Assembly (NCBI GenBank): GCA_045106735.1
Contig: JBGCEZ010000072.1
Span: 1 to 61,593, forward strand
DNA length: 61,593 nt
Direction of reading: 5' to 3'
Origin: JBGCEZ01 sp045106735
Lineage (GTDB): Bacteria > Planctomycetota > Phycisphaerae > Phycisphaerales > SM1A02
Every line of letters starts with the position of its first letter. Position 1 is the first letter of the stretch. The notes below the pieces were generated by a model, which was given only the letters and a program-made list of their open reading frames with translations, did no database searches and was not told the DNA's origin. The translations under genes and the position numbers were made by a program. This document shows, piece after piece, positions 33,978 to 46,887 of the stretch.

Positions 33978-34406
33978 TCAGTTTCCCGTGATCGTGATGG
34001 TCCGTTCCCGAACCCGATCGCCGCCGCTCTCGCGTACCCGCCGTCCGTCGGTGCCGAGCCGGCGCCATGTATCGGTGACGGAAATCGACCGTCGGGAAAT
34101 CCCTCGGTCGGCCGGATAGCCGAGCTGCGGATCGTTGCGATCGAACGCGAATCCAGGGCCGGCCAATCGATGCGTCACCAGCGCGCCGCCCGGCCGGATC
34201 GTGGCCCGTGTCGCCGGCGTCAACGTCTCGGTACATCCGCCCAGCCCCAAGCCCGCGAATCCCAGTCCGAGCAGCAGCGCCCCCGTGGTGAGCGCGGCCC
34301 TGGCCGACCTCCGGCGCTGGCCACCCCGCGGCTCGCGCACACTCGCATCGCGGCCGGCCAGAACCGGCCGCGCGACCGCGGATTGGATGGGAGGACGAAT
34401 CTGCAC
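33978..34406 (-). CDS. Putative small lipoprotein
   Basis: The product is 142 aa. A long Arg-rich n-region (about 35 residues) leads to a hydrophobic stretch ALTTGALLLGLGFAGLGLGGC, which ends in a lipobox-like LGGC. The mature part of about 85 residues contains RPGGALVTHRLAGPGFAFDRNDPQLGYPAD and ends with VRERTITITGN, a plausible beta-rich domain. I do not recognise the family. The true start may be one of several later in-frame codons, because the n-region is unusually long. The frame is flanked by an inverted repeat on the secA side. Confidence 0.6.
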   Translation of the reverse strand: MQIRPPIQSAVARPVLAGRDASVREPRGGQRRRSARAALTTGALLLGLGFAGLGLGGCTETLTPATRATIRPGGALVTHRLAGPGFAFDRNDPQLGYPADRGISRRSISVTDTWRRLGTDGRRVRESGGDRVRERTITITGN

Positions 34407-34538
34407 GGTGGGTGTCCGCCCAGCGAAGGGCGGTCCGGAACCAGGTGGGGCATGGGCGAAGGAGCGGCGGCACGATGCCGAGCTTCCTGCACCATGCCAC
34501 GATCCTGGCCGCGGGCCAGTCCGAACCCGGCGCGCAAC

Positions 34539-34569
34539 GGCGGCGATCGCTCAGAACGCGATCGCCGCC
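34539..34569 (-). terminator. Strong hairpin downstream of secA
   Basis: A perfect 12-bp inverted repeat (GGCGGCGATCGC and GCGATCGCCGCC) with a 7-nt loop, 38 bp after the secA stop codon. No T-run follows, so it may act as a Rho-assisted terminator or an RNA-stabilising end. Confidence 0.65.
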
Positions 34570-34606
34570 GCCATGGATCACGAGATGATCGGACGCCGCC
34601 GAAGGA

Positions 34607-38812
<4,206 letters not shown>

Positions 38813-39119
38813 GACGTTGCCTTTCTGCGTTGCACGGACGTTCGGCCGACCTCAAGCGGAGGTCGTGGCCGGGTCCGGGAGCGCGGCCCGGGGACTCATG
38901 GCGACGGTGCGTGGCCCGGAAAGGGCGAACACAGACCGTGACGCAGGCGAGGCCAGGCGGCGCGGGGAACGGGTGGTGGCCGGCGAACGAACGGTTCGCC
39001 GGGCATCCGGGATGTATGGAGAGCGGGTGTGGTTCGCCGGATCGCCCCAACCCTTCGACGTGCCAGGGGGCACGCGAAGCGAGGTTGATCGCGGCACGCG
39101 GCCGGTTGGCCGCGTGGAA
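38813..39119. other. 307-bp gap upstream of secA
   Basis: It must contain the secA promoter and the end of the small membrane-protein gene. I see no clear hexamers, hairpin or repeat, and no plausible gene. Confidence 0.5.
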
Positions 39120-39539
39120 TCAGGCCGCGGGTGGCGGCAGATTCAGTCGGTGCGGCCCAAGTCGATGGCATTCCGGGGCGGCCGAGGCCGGACGCCGGGG
39201 AACGCGGATGGTGGCCGCGGGTTCGCCGGCCGATGCGGGCCCGGCAACGATCGCCGGTGCTTCGGCCGGGACGGCCATGCGTTCCAGCACCATGACGGCC
39301 AGCACGGCGGCCACAGCGTCTCGCTGGGCCGAACGCCCAAGCCCGATGCCGCCGGCGGCAATCGAGCCGGCCACGACGGCCGCGGCGGTGGTGGCCAGCA
39401 ACATCGTGCCGGCCAGCCGAGCCCTCGTCCGCGTTCCGGTCCTCGCGACTGAATGCCGGCGTCCACGGGCCGAACCGCGGGCCGCCGGCGCGAGGTCGCG
39501 GCCGTCGGTGGCGTTCGGGGTGGTGGCGGAATCGGTCAT
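39120..39539 (-). CDS. Small hypothetical membrane protein
   Basis: The product is 139 aa from the ATG at 39539; a longer frame upstream looks non-coding. A polar Thr/Ala/Arg-rich N-terminus of about 45 residues precedes a hydrophobic helix (AGTMLLATTAAAVVAGSIAAGGIGLG) and a second, weaker one (DAVAAVLAVMVL). A Pro/Ala-rich C-terminus follows. There is no family match. It may be cotranscribed upstream of secA, but the 307-bp gap makes that uncertain. At this GC content a chance frame cannot be excluded. Confidence 0.45.
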   Translation of the reverse strand: MTDSATTPNATDGRDLAPAARGSARGRRHSVARTGTRTRARLAGTMLLATTAAAVVAGSIAAGGIGLGRSAQRDAVAAVLAVMVLERMAVPAEAPAIVAGPASAGEPAATIRVPRRPASAAPECHRLGPHRLNLPPPAA

Positions 39540-40029
39540 GGAAGGACGCTCAATGGATGCGGAAGCGGTGCGACCCGACACGTGGCGGGCGGCCCCGGGG
39601 CCGTGCAAGTCTACCCGGATCGCGGCGTCCCCCGCCGCTCCGAAAGGCGGAACTCGCCCGTTCGTGCCCGCCGCCCACCGGGTTTTCGGCCAACCGAGGG
39701 CCAAACTGGACCCCAGGGCCGGGACTCGGTGGGACGGATTCGAGCCGAATGAGCCCGAATCCAGCCGAATCAGGCCGAATCCAGCCGAATCAGGCCGAAT
39801 CAGGCCGAATCAGGCCGCCGGGGGCCAGGACCAGCACCGGAAGCAGAACTGAAACCGGAACCGGCCCAACTCAACCATCAATTCGCGACGCCGATCCGAG
39901 ACGCCGAGAGCACGCGGGCGAGATGCCGACCACTGGCAGCCCGCCCTGCCCCCAAGGACCAGCACATCCCGTGCCGGATCGTGGCCTCCCGGGGACGCGC
40001 CTCTGGCAATTCATGGATATCGTTCGGGC
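39540..40029. other. 490-bp gap upstream of copper ATPase gene
   Basis: It holds the 10-bp tandem array at 39741-39818. No CueR- or CsoR-like operator, promoter hexamer or gene was recognised. Confidence 0.5.
39741..39818. repeat. 10-bp tandem array, 8 units
   Basis: Eight units in perfect 10-bp phase, consensus CAGGCCGAAT, with variants in the first units (CGAGCCGAAT, GAGCCCGAAT, CCAGCCGAAT). The 10-bp period matches one helical turn, so a bound protein would meet each unit on the same DNA face. The array lies 210 bp before the copper ATPase start. Confidence 0.92.
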
Positions 40030-42330
40030 ATGCCCACCTCGAGTGCCGCATCCGACGCCGGGGTGCCCGTCGACTCCGCTCCGGTCGTGTCCGTCTCGCG
40101 TTTTCGCGTGGAGGGCATGCATTGCGCGGGGTGCGTCCAGGGCGTCCGCGGAGCGATCGAGGCTGTTTCGGGCGTCGCGACCGTCGACGTCGACCTGCAG
40201 GCCGGCGAAGCGGTGGTCCGAGGGCGCGGATTCGACCCGGCCGACGTGCTGGAAGCAATCGTGGGGCGCGGATTCGCCGCATCGGAAGTCCCGGCCCAGC
40301 GTTCGGCCGGCGACCGCCGCAGCGCGATCGAGCAAGCCCAACTGGAGCGCGAGCGAAACTGGGCCCGGCGCGCCGCGTCCGGCCTGCTCTTCTGGGTCCC
40401 GATCCCTGTGCTCCATTGGCTGGTCGACGCGCCTTGGACGGTGTGGGCGATGGCCGCCCTGGCCACCCTCAGCGTGATGTTTGTGGGCAGCGGCTTCTAC
40501 GGCTCCGCCGGCCGCGCCCTTCGCCACGGCCGGACGAACATGGACACGCTCATCAGCCTCGGGGCCACGACGGCGTGGATCTACTCGAGCATCCGGCTGG
40601 TCGGCCACGCCACGGGCCACCTGCCCGCGGCCGAAGCGCTGTACTTCGGCGAAACCGCCGGACTCTTCGCCCTGGTGAGCGTCGGCCACTGGCTGGAGGC
40701 GCGGGCCAGCGCCCGCGCCGGCGCCTCGATTCGCGAACTCCTCGAGCTGCAACCGGATGTCGCGTCGATCCTCAATCCCGAGGGCCGAGAAGAACTGGTC
40801 CCCACGGAAACGATTCTCCCGGGCGACCGGATCCGCATTCGGCCGGGCGAACGAATTCCGATCGACGGTGTCGTCGTCGGCGGCCTTTCGGAGGTCGACG
40901 CCAGCGCGGTCACCGGCGAATCGATCCCGACGACCGCCGGACCGGGCGATCAGATCGCCGCCGGCTGCCTGAATGGCACCGGCACGCTGGTGGTGCGTGC
41001 CTCGCGCGATGGCTCAGACACGACGGTGGCCCGAATTGCCGGCATGGTGGCCGACGCCCAGTCGAGCAAGGCCGGGCTGCAACGGCTGGCCGACCGCGTC
41101 AGCGCGGTCTTTGTCCCGTGTGTCGTCCTGATCGCCACGGGAACCTTCTTCGGCTGGTGGCTGCTCGGCGGTGACCTTGGAGCGGCGGTCGTCAATGCGG
41201 TCACCGTGCTCGTCATCTCCTGCCCGTGTGCCCTTGGCATTGCGATCCCCATGGCCGTCATGGTGGCAACCGGGGCGGCGAGCCGCCACGGGATCCTCTT
41301 GCGCTCGGCCGCCGCACTGGAAGGCGCGGGGGCGGCGACCGGCATCATCTTCGACAAGACCGGCACGCTGACCCATGGCCGGCTGACGGTCACGTCCATC
41401 GAACCGTTCGAGCCCGGGCTCGACGAACGCAGCGTGCTCATGGCCGCCGCCGCGGTCGAAGCGCTCAGCGAGCATCCGGTGGCCCGCGCCATTTCCGCCC
41501 GCGCCGCCGACGACGGCATTCCGCTGCGCCCGGTCACGGAATTCCGCGCCTTGCCCGGCGAAGGCGCGATGGCCACCGTCGACGGCATCCCGGTGCGCGT
41601 CGTACGCGATCCCACCGGCCGCGGCGCGTGCGTCGTCGAAGCCCGCGGACGAGCGATCGGGCGCATCTCGGTGGCCGACGCGCCGCGAGCAGAAACGCCG
41701 GCCGTCATCGCCCGGCTGCGGGAACTCGGCCTCCGGCCGGCCATGCTCACCGGCGATCGCGAGCAAGAAGCGCAGGCCATGGGCGCCCGCCTCGGCCTTC
41801 GGCCCGAAGAGATCACCGCCGAAGCATCACCTGAGGAGAAGCACGCGGCGATTGCGAACGCCCCCGGCGTCACGATCATGGTGGGCGACGGCATCAACGA
41901 CGCGGCGGCATTGGCCGAGGCCGACCTGGGCGTGGCGATCGGCAGTGGCACCAATGTCGCGATCGAGTCGGCCGCGGTGGTCCTCAGCGCTGACTCCATC
42001 CGCGGGGTGCCGGCGGTTGTCGGCATCGCTCGCGCGTCCCAGCGCATCATCCGCCAGAACCTGTTCCTGGCCTTCGTCTACAACGCCGCCGCAATTCCGG
42101 TGGCCGCCGCCGGACTGCTCGGACCCCATGGACCGCTGTACGCCGCGGTGGCCATGGCCCTGAGCGACCTCTGCGTGGTGGGCAACGCGCTTCGGCTGCG
42201 GCCGACGATCGACCGAATCGCCCTCGCGGCCGCCGAGCTTGGCACCATCCCGCCGCCCGACGCTCCGATCGATGACGCCGACGACGACGATCCAACCGTC
42301 GACATGACGGCCGGAACGCACGGCCGCTGA
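40030..42330 (+). CDS. copA: Copper-type P1B ATPase (CopA)
   Basis: The product is 766 aa. N-terminal HMA domain with MHCAGC (Cys32, Cys35). Membrane helices at about 115-160 and 185-220 are followed by the actuator TGES, the metal-site CPC (Cys398-Pro-Cys400) in ISCPCALG, the phosphorylation motif DKTGTLT (Asp442), the nucleotide-binding SEHPVARA, and MVGDGINDAAAL. The late helices carry YNAAAIP and MALSDLCVVGNALRL. CPC with YN and MxxS fits Cu+ export (P1B-1), though the usual second Ser of MxxSS is Asp here. It pumps Cu+ (or Ag+) out of the cytoplasm. The C-terminus ends in an acidic tail (DDADDDDPT). No regulator or chaperone gene adjoins it; an HMA lipoprotein lies 3.8 kb downstream. Confidence 0.95.
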   Translation: MPTSSAASDAGVPVDSAPVVSVSRFRVEGMHCAGCVQGVRGAIEAVSGVATVDVDLQAGEAVVRGRGFDPADVLEAIVGRGFAASEVPAQRSAGDRRSAIEQAQLERERNWARRAASGLLFWVPIPVLHWLVDAPWTVWAMAALATLSVMFVGSGFYGSAGRALRHGRTNMDTLISLGATTAWIYSSIRLVGHATGHLPAAEALYFGETAGLFALVSVGHWLEARASARAGASIRELLELQPDVASILNPEGREELVPTETILPGDRIRIRPGERIPIDGVVVGGLSEVDASAVTGESIPTTAGPGDQIAAGCLNGTGTLVVRASRDGSDTTVARIAGMVADAQSSKAGLQRLADRVSAVFVPCVVLIATGTFFGWWLLGGDLGAAVVNAVTVLVISCPCALGIAIPMAVMVATGAASRHGILLRSAAALEGAGAATGIIFDKTGTLTHGRLTVTSIEPFEPGLDERSVLMAAAAVEALSEHPVARAISARAADDGIPLRPVTEFRALPGEGAMATVDGIPVRVVRDPTGRGACVVEARGRAIGRISVADAPRAETPAVIARLRELGLRPAMLTGDREQEAQAMGARLGLRPEEITAEASPEEKHAAIANAPGVTIMVGDGINDAAALAEADLGVAIGSGTNVAIESAAVVLSADSIRGVPAVVGIARASQRIIRQNLFLAFVYNAAAIPVAAAGLLGPHGPLYAAVAMALSDLCVVGNALRLRPTIDRIALAAAELGTIPPPDAPIDDADDDDPTVDMTAGTHGR

Positions 42331-42864
42331 ATCCCGTGACGGTCGAGACCGATCCGGCCGTGGCCCCGTCGCCCACGGTCTGGCACCGCCCCGTTCCGCC
42401 CCAGCCCAGACCAGACCAGACCAGACCGCTCCGGTCCACACCGGATCACATCGGACCGCACCATCCGGACCGGTCCGGCTCGCCCGATTCCGCTCCGGCC
42501 CTCACCGTCGGCCCTGCCCCGTCGGCCCTGCCCGGTCGATTTCGTCGGGTCGGCGTCCACGATCGGCCGATGACGCTTGCGGAGACGGGAACTTCAGCGC
42601 CCTGCGTGCGCCGGAACCCGATGCCCCAAGGTCTCTTGTCCCCGCGAATCTTGGGATCGCGGGGAGATCGTCCACGCGAGCGACGTATCGCGTGGTGGAG
42701 ATCTTCTCCGCTTCGTGCGTGACGCCGCCTCGCGGTCGTGCCACGATGTGTGCGGAGATCCACACCGCCCCCGGGCCAGCCGTGAACCGGCCGGTCCGCC
42801 GGGCGTCTCGGCGGCGCCACGTCGCGCAGCCGAGCCCGTTCCTCGCCGCGGGAGGCTCGAATCC
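42331..42864. other. 534-bp gap: copA end and structured leader of DUF1800 gene
   Basis: A 5-bp tandem run (AGACC x4, 42408-42427) lies nearest copA. Between 42639 and 42709 three inverted repeats follow each other: TCCCCGCGA / TCGCGGGGA (42639-42647 and 42657-42665), CCACGCG / CGCGTGG (42672-42678 and 42689-42695), and GGAGA-TCT-TCTCC (42697-42709). No gene is supported here. Confidence 0.65.
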
Positions 42865-44364
42865 ATGCTCGAACGCCCACTCGACACGCTTCGCGAAGAT
42901 GACTTCGACTACTGGAAGGCGCACCACTTGCTCGGCCGGGCCGGGTTCGGCGGCACGCCGGCCGAAGTACGTGCGTTCGCCGACCTCGGCTTGGAGGGGG
43001 CGATCGATCGGTTGCTCCAGTTCGAAGACGCCCCGGACATGAACGACGAGCCGGGACTCGACGCCGACATCATGCGTCCGCGCTCGCCCGAAGAAAATCG
43101 TCAATACCGTCAGGCCCGCCAGCGCGGAGACGAAGCGTTTCTCACCAAAGCCCGCATGGAGCGGCAGAGCCGGCAGCGCGCCGACCGCCGGCAACTCCAA
43201 AGTTTGCGGCAGTGGTGGATCACCCGGCTCATCAATACGCGCCGCCCGCTCCAAGAAAAGATGACCCTGTTCTGGCACGGGCACTTTGCCACCGGCCACC
43301 GCGCCATCGAGGACAGCTGGGATCTGTACCAGCAGAACCGCCTCTTCCGGCAGTTTGCCTTCGGCAACTTCAAGGACCTGACGCACCGGATCATCCGCGA
43401 TCCGGCGATGCTCAAGTACCTCAACAACGATCGCAACGTCCGGCGCCAGCCGAACGAGAACCTCGCCCGCGAGCTGATGGAGCTCTTCACCTTGGGCGAA
43501 GGCAACGGCTACGGCGAATCGGACATCAAGGAAGGCGCGCGGGCCCTGACCGGATACCACTTCCGCGATGACAGTTTCGTCTTCCGCGAAGCGGTGCACG
43601 ATCCGCGCGACAAGCGCATCCTTGGACGCGAAGGCACGTTCGACGGCGACGATTTCGTCGACCTCATCTTCGACCGCCCCTACGCGGCTGAGTTTCTTAC
43701 GTTGAAGCTCTACCGATTCTTCGTCCACGATCTGCCGGGCGATGACATGCGGCCGGACCAACGGGCGTACCTCAAGCAGCTTTCCTCGCGATTTCGAGCG
43801 AGCGGGTACGACGTGGGCATGCTGCTGCGGACGATGTTCCGAAGTCAGCACTTCTACGACCCCGCGAATGTGTCGGCCCGCATCAAGAGTCCAGTAGAGC
43901 TCCACGTCGGCACGATTCGGCAGCTCGGCACGCCGCCCCGCAGCCCGCGTACCGCCGTCGAAGCCTTGCGCGGCATGGGCCAAGACCTCTTCGAACCGCC
44001 ATCGGTTCGCGGGTGGCCGGGCGGGCGGACGTGGATCAATACCTCGACGTTGTTCCTGCGACAGAACCTCGCCCTGCATCTCATCACCGGGCGGCGACCG
44101 AAGGCCTACGCGTGGCCGGGCGACCGAACTCCCTACGATCCGACGTCGTTGCTCGCTCCCTTGCGCGACGCGACCGGCGGGTCAACCGATGCAAACGCAG
44201 CCGCGACGTACCTGCTGCGACATACCCTGGGCACCGTGCCCCATCCGAGCCGGGTGGCCACCATCACCACGTTCTTTGAGGAACGCGGCACCCGTTTGGA
44301 TGCAGATGTTCTGAGCGGCGCTCTGGCGTTGATCACCGCCATGCCCGAGTATCAACTCTGCTGA
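42865..44364 (+). CDS. DUF1800 family protein
   Basis: The product is 499 aa from the ATG at 42865, with GGGAGG 9 nt upstream. The family marks are clear: HHLLGRAGFGGTPAEVRAF near the start, MTLFWHGHFAT, NENLARELMELFTLGEGN, DIKEGARALTGY, FVDLIFDRPYAAEFLTLKLYRFFV, and VRGWPGGRTWINTSTL. The biochemical role of the family is not established. It is nearly always next to a DUF1501 gene, as here (130 bp downstream), and the pair is common in planctomycetes and other environmental bacteria. No signal peptide is evident at this start. Confidence 0.93.
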   Translation: MLERPLDTLREDDFDYWKAHHLLGRAGFGGTPAEVRAFADLGLEGAIDRLLQFEDAPDMNDEPGLDADIMRPRSPEENRQYRQARQRGDEAFLTKARMERQSRQRADRRQLQSLRQWWITRLINTRRPLQEKMTLFWHGHFATGHRAIEDSWDLYQQNRLFRQFAFGNFKDLTHRIIRDPAMLKYLNNDRNVRRQPNENLARELMELFTLGEGNGYGESDIKEGARALTGYHFRDDSFVFREAVHDPRDKRILGREGTFDGDDFVDLIFDRPYAAEFLTLKLYRFFVHDLPGDDMRPDQRAYLKQLSSRFRASGYDVGMLLRTMFRSQHFYDPANVSARIKSPVELHVGTIRQLGTPPRSPRTAVEALRGMGQDLFEPPSVRGWPGGRTWINTSTLFLRQNLALHLITGRRPKAYAWPGDRTPYDPTSLLAPLRDATGGSTDANAAATYLLRHTLGTVPHPSRVATITTFFEERGTRLDADVLSGALALITAMPEYQLC

Positions 44365-44494
44365 CCCCCGGCCCGACGGCCCACTTCCCCGCCCGCCGGC
44401 CGGACCGAATAGCCCGCCGGCGAGCTCGACCGCCTGCCTGACGACCCGCCTGCCCGCCTCGCCGCCCCCCGCTCCACTCCCCGGAGACCTTTCC

Positions 44495-45808
44495 ATGGCC
44501 GATTCCACCGGACATCCCGACCACGCCTTCACCCGCCGGATCTTCCTCGGACAGGGCATGACGTTCGCATCGCTGGCCGCCACGACGCCCATGTTCCTGG
44601 ATCGCTCCGCCCTCGCGGTCAACGGCCCCTTGGACGCCGCCGTGAGCTCGCGGGCCGGCGTGCCAGAAGACCACGTCCTGGTGGTGGTCCAGCTCTCCGG
44701 CGGCAACGACGGCCTCAATACCGTGGTGCCGTACGGCAGTCCGGACTACCAACGGCTGCGCGGAAACCTGGCCCTCCGCGGCCCACGCGACGGCGACGGC
44801 GGCCTCGGCCGCGCCCTGGAGCTCGACCCGAACCTCGGCATCGGCCTGCATCCGAACCTCGATGGCCTCAAGTCACTCTTTGACGACGGCTGCTTGTCGA
44901 TCGTGCAGGGCGTCGGCTATCCGAATCCGAATCGGTCGCACTTCACGTCGATGGACACGTGGCACTCGGCCGATCCCGGAGCGCGAAGCACCGGATGGAT
45001 TGGCCGCTATTTCGACAACCAGTGCTCCGGCTCGCCCGAACCGATGGCGTCGGTGTCGCTCGGGAATCGTGCACCGCTGGCCATGGTCGGCGACGAGACG
45101 CAGCCGGTGTCGTTCGAAAAGGCCGAGCGTTACCGGTGGCTCGGCGGCGACTTGCACGAAGGCCTGACCGATCCGTACGACGACATCAACTCGACCGAGA
45201 CCCTGGAAGGCACGGGCGACCACCCGCACCTGGGGTTCCTGACCCGAACCGCCCTGGACGCCCAAGTTTCGAGCGACCAGATCTCCAAGGCGTCGTCCAC
45301 GCGGCCGTTGGTCGAATGGCCGCGCGGCCCGCTCGCCGGCCAACTGCGCATGGTGGCGGCGATGCTCCGGTCGAAGCTCAAGACGCGCGTGTTCTACACG
45401 AGCCTCGGCGGCTTCGACACGCACGCAAACCAGGCGGCGAGCCACGGACGATTGATGCGTCAACTCGGCGACTCGCTGTCGGCCTTCCAGCGCGAGCTTC
45501 GCGCCCAGGGCGACAACCGGCGCGTGATGACGATGGTCTTCAGTGAGTTCGGCCGGCGCGTGGCCCGGAACGCCAGCGGCGGCACCGACCACGGCACCGC
45601 CGCCCCGATGTACTTCATGGGCGACATGGTCCGCCCGGGTCTGCTCGGCGAACATCCGTCGCTGACCGATCTGGACCGCGGCGACCTCAAGTTCACGGTG
45701 GACTTCCGCTCCATCTACTCGGGCATTCTCAAGGATTGGATGGGCTGCGATCCGCGCCAGGTCATCAAGGGCAGCTTTGAGCCGGCCAAGATCATTCGCC
45801 AGCCTTGA
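44495..45808 (+). CDS. DUF1501 family protein with Tat signal
   Basis: The product is 437 aa. A twin-arginine signal is visible: TRRIFLGQGMTFASLAATTPMF (Arg14-Arg15), so it should be exported folded. Family motifs follow: LVVVQLSGGNDGLNTVVPY, GLHPNLDGLKSLFDDGCLSIVQGVGYPNPNRSHF, STGWIGRYFDN, TSLGGFDTHANQ, VMTMVFSEFGRRVARNASGGTDHGTAAPMYFMG, and the closing DFRSIYSGILKDWMG. The fold is related to alkaline phosphatase/sulfatase-like enzymes, and the Asp/His residues in SGGND, GGFDTH and GTDHG are probable metal ligands; the substrate is unknown. It is coupled with the DUF1800 gene upstream. Confidence 0.93.
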   Translation: MADSTGHPDHAFTRRIFLGQGMTFASLAATTPMFLDRSALAVNGPLDAAVSSRAGVPEDHVLVVVQLSGGNDGLNTVVPYGSPDYQRLRGNLALRGPRDGDGGLGRALELDPNLGIGLHPNLDGLKSLFDDGCLSIVQGVGYPNPNRSHFTSMDTWHSADPGARSTGWIGRYFDNQCSGSPEPMASVSLGNRAPLAMVGDETQPVSFEKAERYRWLGGDLHEGLTDPYDDINSTETLEGTGDHPHLGFLTRTALDAQVSSDQISKASSTRPLVEWPRGPLAGQLRMVAAMLRSKLKTRVFYTSLGGFDTHANQAASHGRLMRQLGDSLSAFQRELRAQGDNRRVMTMVFSEFGRRVARNASGGTDHGTAAPMYFMGDMVRPGLLGEHPSLTDLDRGDLKFTVDFRSIYSGILKDWMGCDPRQVIKGSFEPAKIIRQP

Positions 45809-45861
45809 GCCGGACCGCTGCTTCCCGGGGCTGCTTCGCCGAGACCGCCGCCGAGACCGCG

Positions 45862-45924
45862 GGGCCGGTGGGCTGCAGGGCCGGTGGGCTTGCAGGGCCG
45901 GTGGGCTTGCAGGGCCGACGGGCC
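45862..45924. repeat. 17-bp tandem repeat, about 3.7 copies
   Basis: GGGCCGGTGGGCTTGCA in units at 45862-45877 (one base short), 45878-45894, 45895-45911 and a partial copy from 45912. It lies in the 320-bp gap between the DUF1501 gene and the HMA lipoprotein gene. The rest of that gap shows no gene. Confidence 0.9.
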
Positions 45925-46128
45925 GATCGATGCCCGCCATCGGCCGCACCGATGCCCCAACGTCCGATCCGTCCGGAAACGGCGACCGGGGGCGACCCTG
46001 CGGCCTGCGCTTGCCGCCCCGGGAGCGGTTTCGCCCGGGGCCAGGGAATCCCTGGACTGAACCGGGGGGACCGGACGTATCATGAGCGTCCAGCATTCCT
46101 GACCCCCGCTTTCTCCGGAGTCCCGAAG

Positions 46129-46722
46129 ATGATCCGTACCCTCCTGACCACCGCCGGCTTGATGGCCGCCGTGACGCTCGCCGGCTGCACCGGTGAGGGC
46201 ACCTCGACCACCGCCTCCGTGACGCCGGCCCCTGAGGCCGTGACCACCGCGGTCAATGACACCACGACCGCCGGCACTCCGGCCGCCAACTTGGTGACGT
46301 ACACCTTCGACGTGCAGGGCATGCATTGCGGCGGCTGCGCCGACGGCCTGACCCAGCAGATCGTCAAGCTGCCGGGGGTGTCCGAGTGTGACATCTCCTT
46401 CGATGACAGCCGAGCGATCGTGAAAGCCGCCGCCGGTACCGATGAGGCCGTCATGGCCATGATCCAGCAAGCCAACTACGTGGTGACTCCCGTCGTGCCG
46501 ACCATGCAAACGTGGACCTTCGAAGTTGATGGCATGCACTGCGGCGGCTGCGCCAACACGCTCAGCGGCCTGATCGCCGGCGTCCCCGGCGTGGAAGCGT
46601 GCGACGTCACGTTCGACGACGGCCGCGCCGTCGTCCAGGCCATGCCGGACAGCGCTGACGCCGTCAAGGCCGTCATCGCTGGCCAAGGCTACGGCTTCAA
46701 GACGGTGACGGAAGAGGGCTGA
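46129..46722 (+). CDS. Lipoprotein with two heavy-metal-associated (HMA) domains
   Basis: The product is 197 aa from the ATG at 46129 (GGAG about 8 nt upstream). A signal peptide ends in the lipobox LAGC (Cys20). A Thr/Ala-rich linker (residues 21-53) precedes two ferredoxin-like HMA domains: the first with GMHCGGC (Cys67, Cys70), the second with GMHCGGC (Cys138, Cys141). Both continue with the family GV..CDV/I.FDD.RA.V pattern. HMA domains bind Cu+ or other soft metals and usually act in the cytoplasm, as Atx1/CopZ-type chaperones or ATPase tails. Here the signal and lipobox place the pair outside the inner membrane. It may buffer or hand over copper near CopA, 3.8 kb upstream. A terminator follows. 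Confidence 0.88.
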   Translation: MIRTLLTTAGLMAAVTLAGCTGEGTSTTASVTPAPEAVTTAVNDTTTAGTPAANLVTYTFDVQGMHCGGCADGLTQQIVKLPGVSECDISFDDSRAIVKAAAGTDEAVMAMIQQANYVVTPVVPTMQTWTFEVDGMHCGGCANTLSGLIAGVPGVEACDVTFDDGRAVVQAMPDSADAVKAVIAGQGYGFKTVTEEG

Positions 46723-46775
46723 ATGTTCGTCGTCGCGGTCGCCCGCGACCCGTCCGACATCTGAATCAAACGCTG

Positions 46776-46805
46776 CATCGCCAGTCCCCCCCGGGGCTGG
46801 CGATG
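46776..46805. terminator. Bidirectional hairpin between convergent genes
   Basis: CATCGCCAG at 46776-46784 pairs with CTGGCGATG at 46797-46805, with a C-run/G-run extending the stem inward. It lies between the HMA lipoprotein gene (plus) and the membrane-protein gene (minus). The T-tract is poor on both strands. Confidence 0.7.
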
Positions 46806-46887
46806 TTCGTTGGTCGGTGCGGTGGACGGCCGACGGCCCACTGGCTCCCGGCCGTCCGGGTCACGGTGGCCGTCGCCGCCGCGGCCG

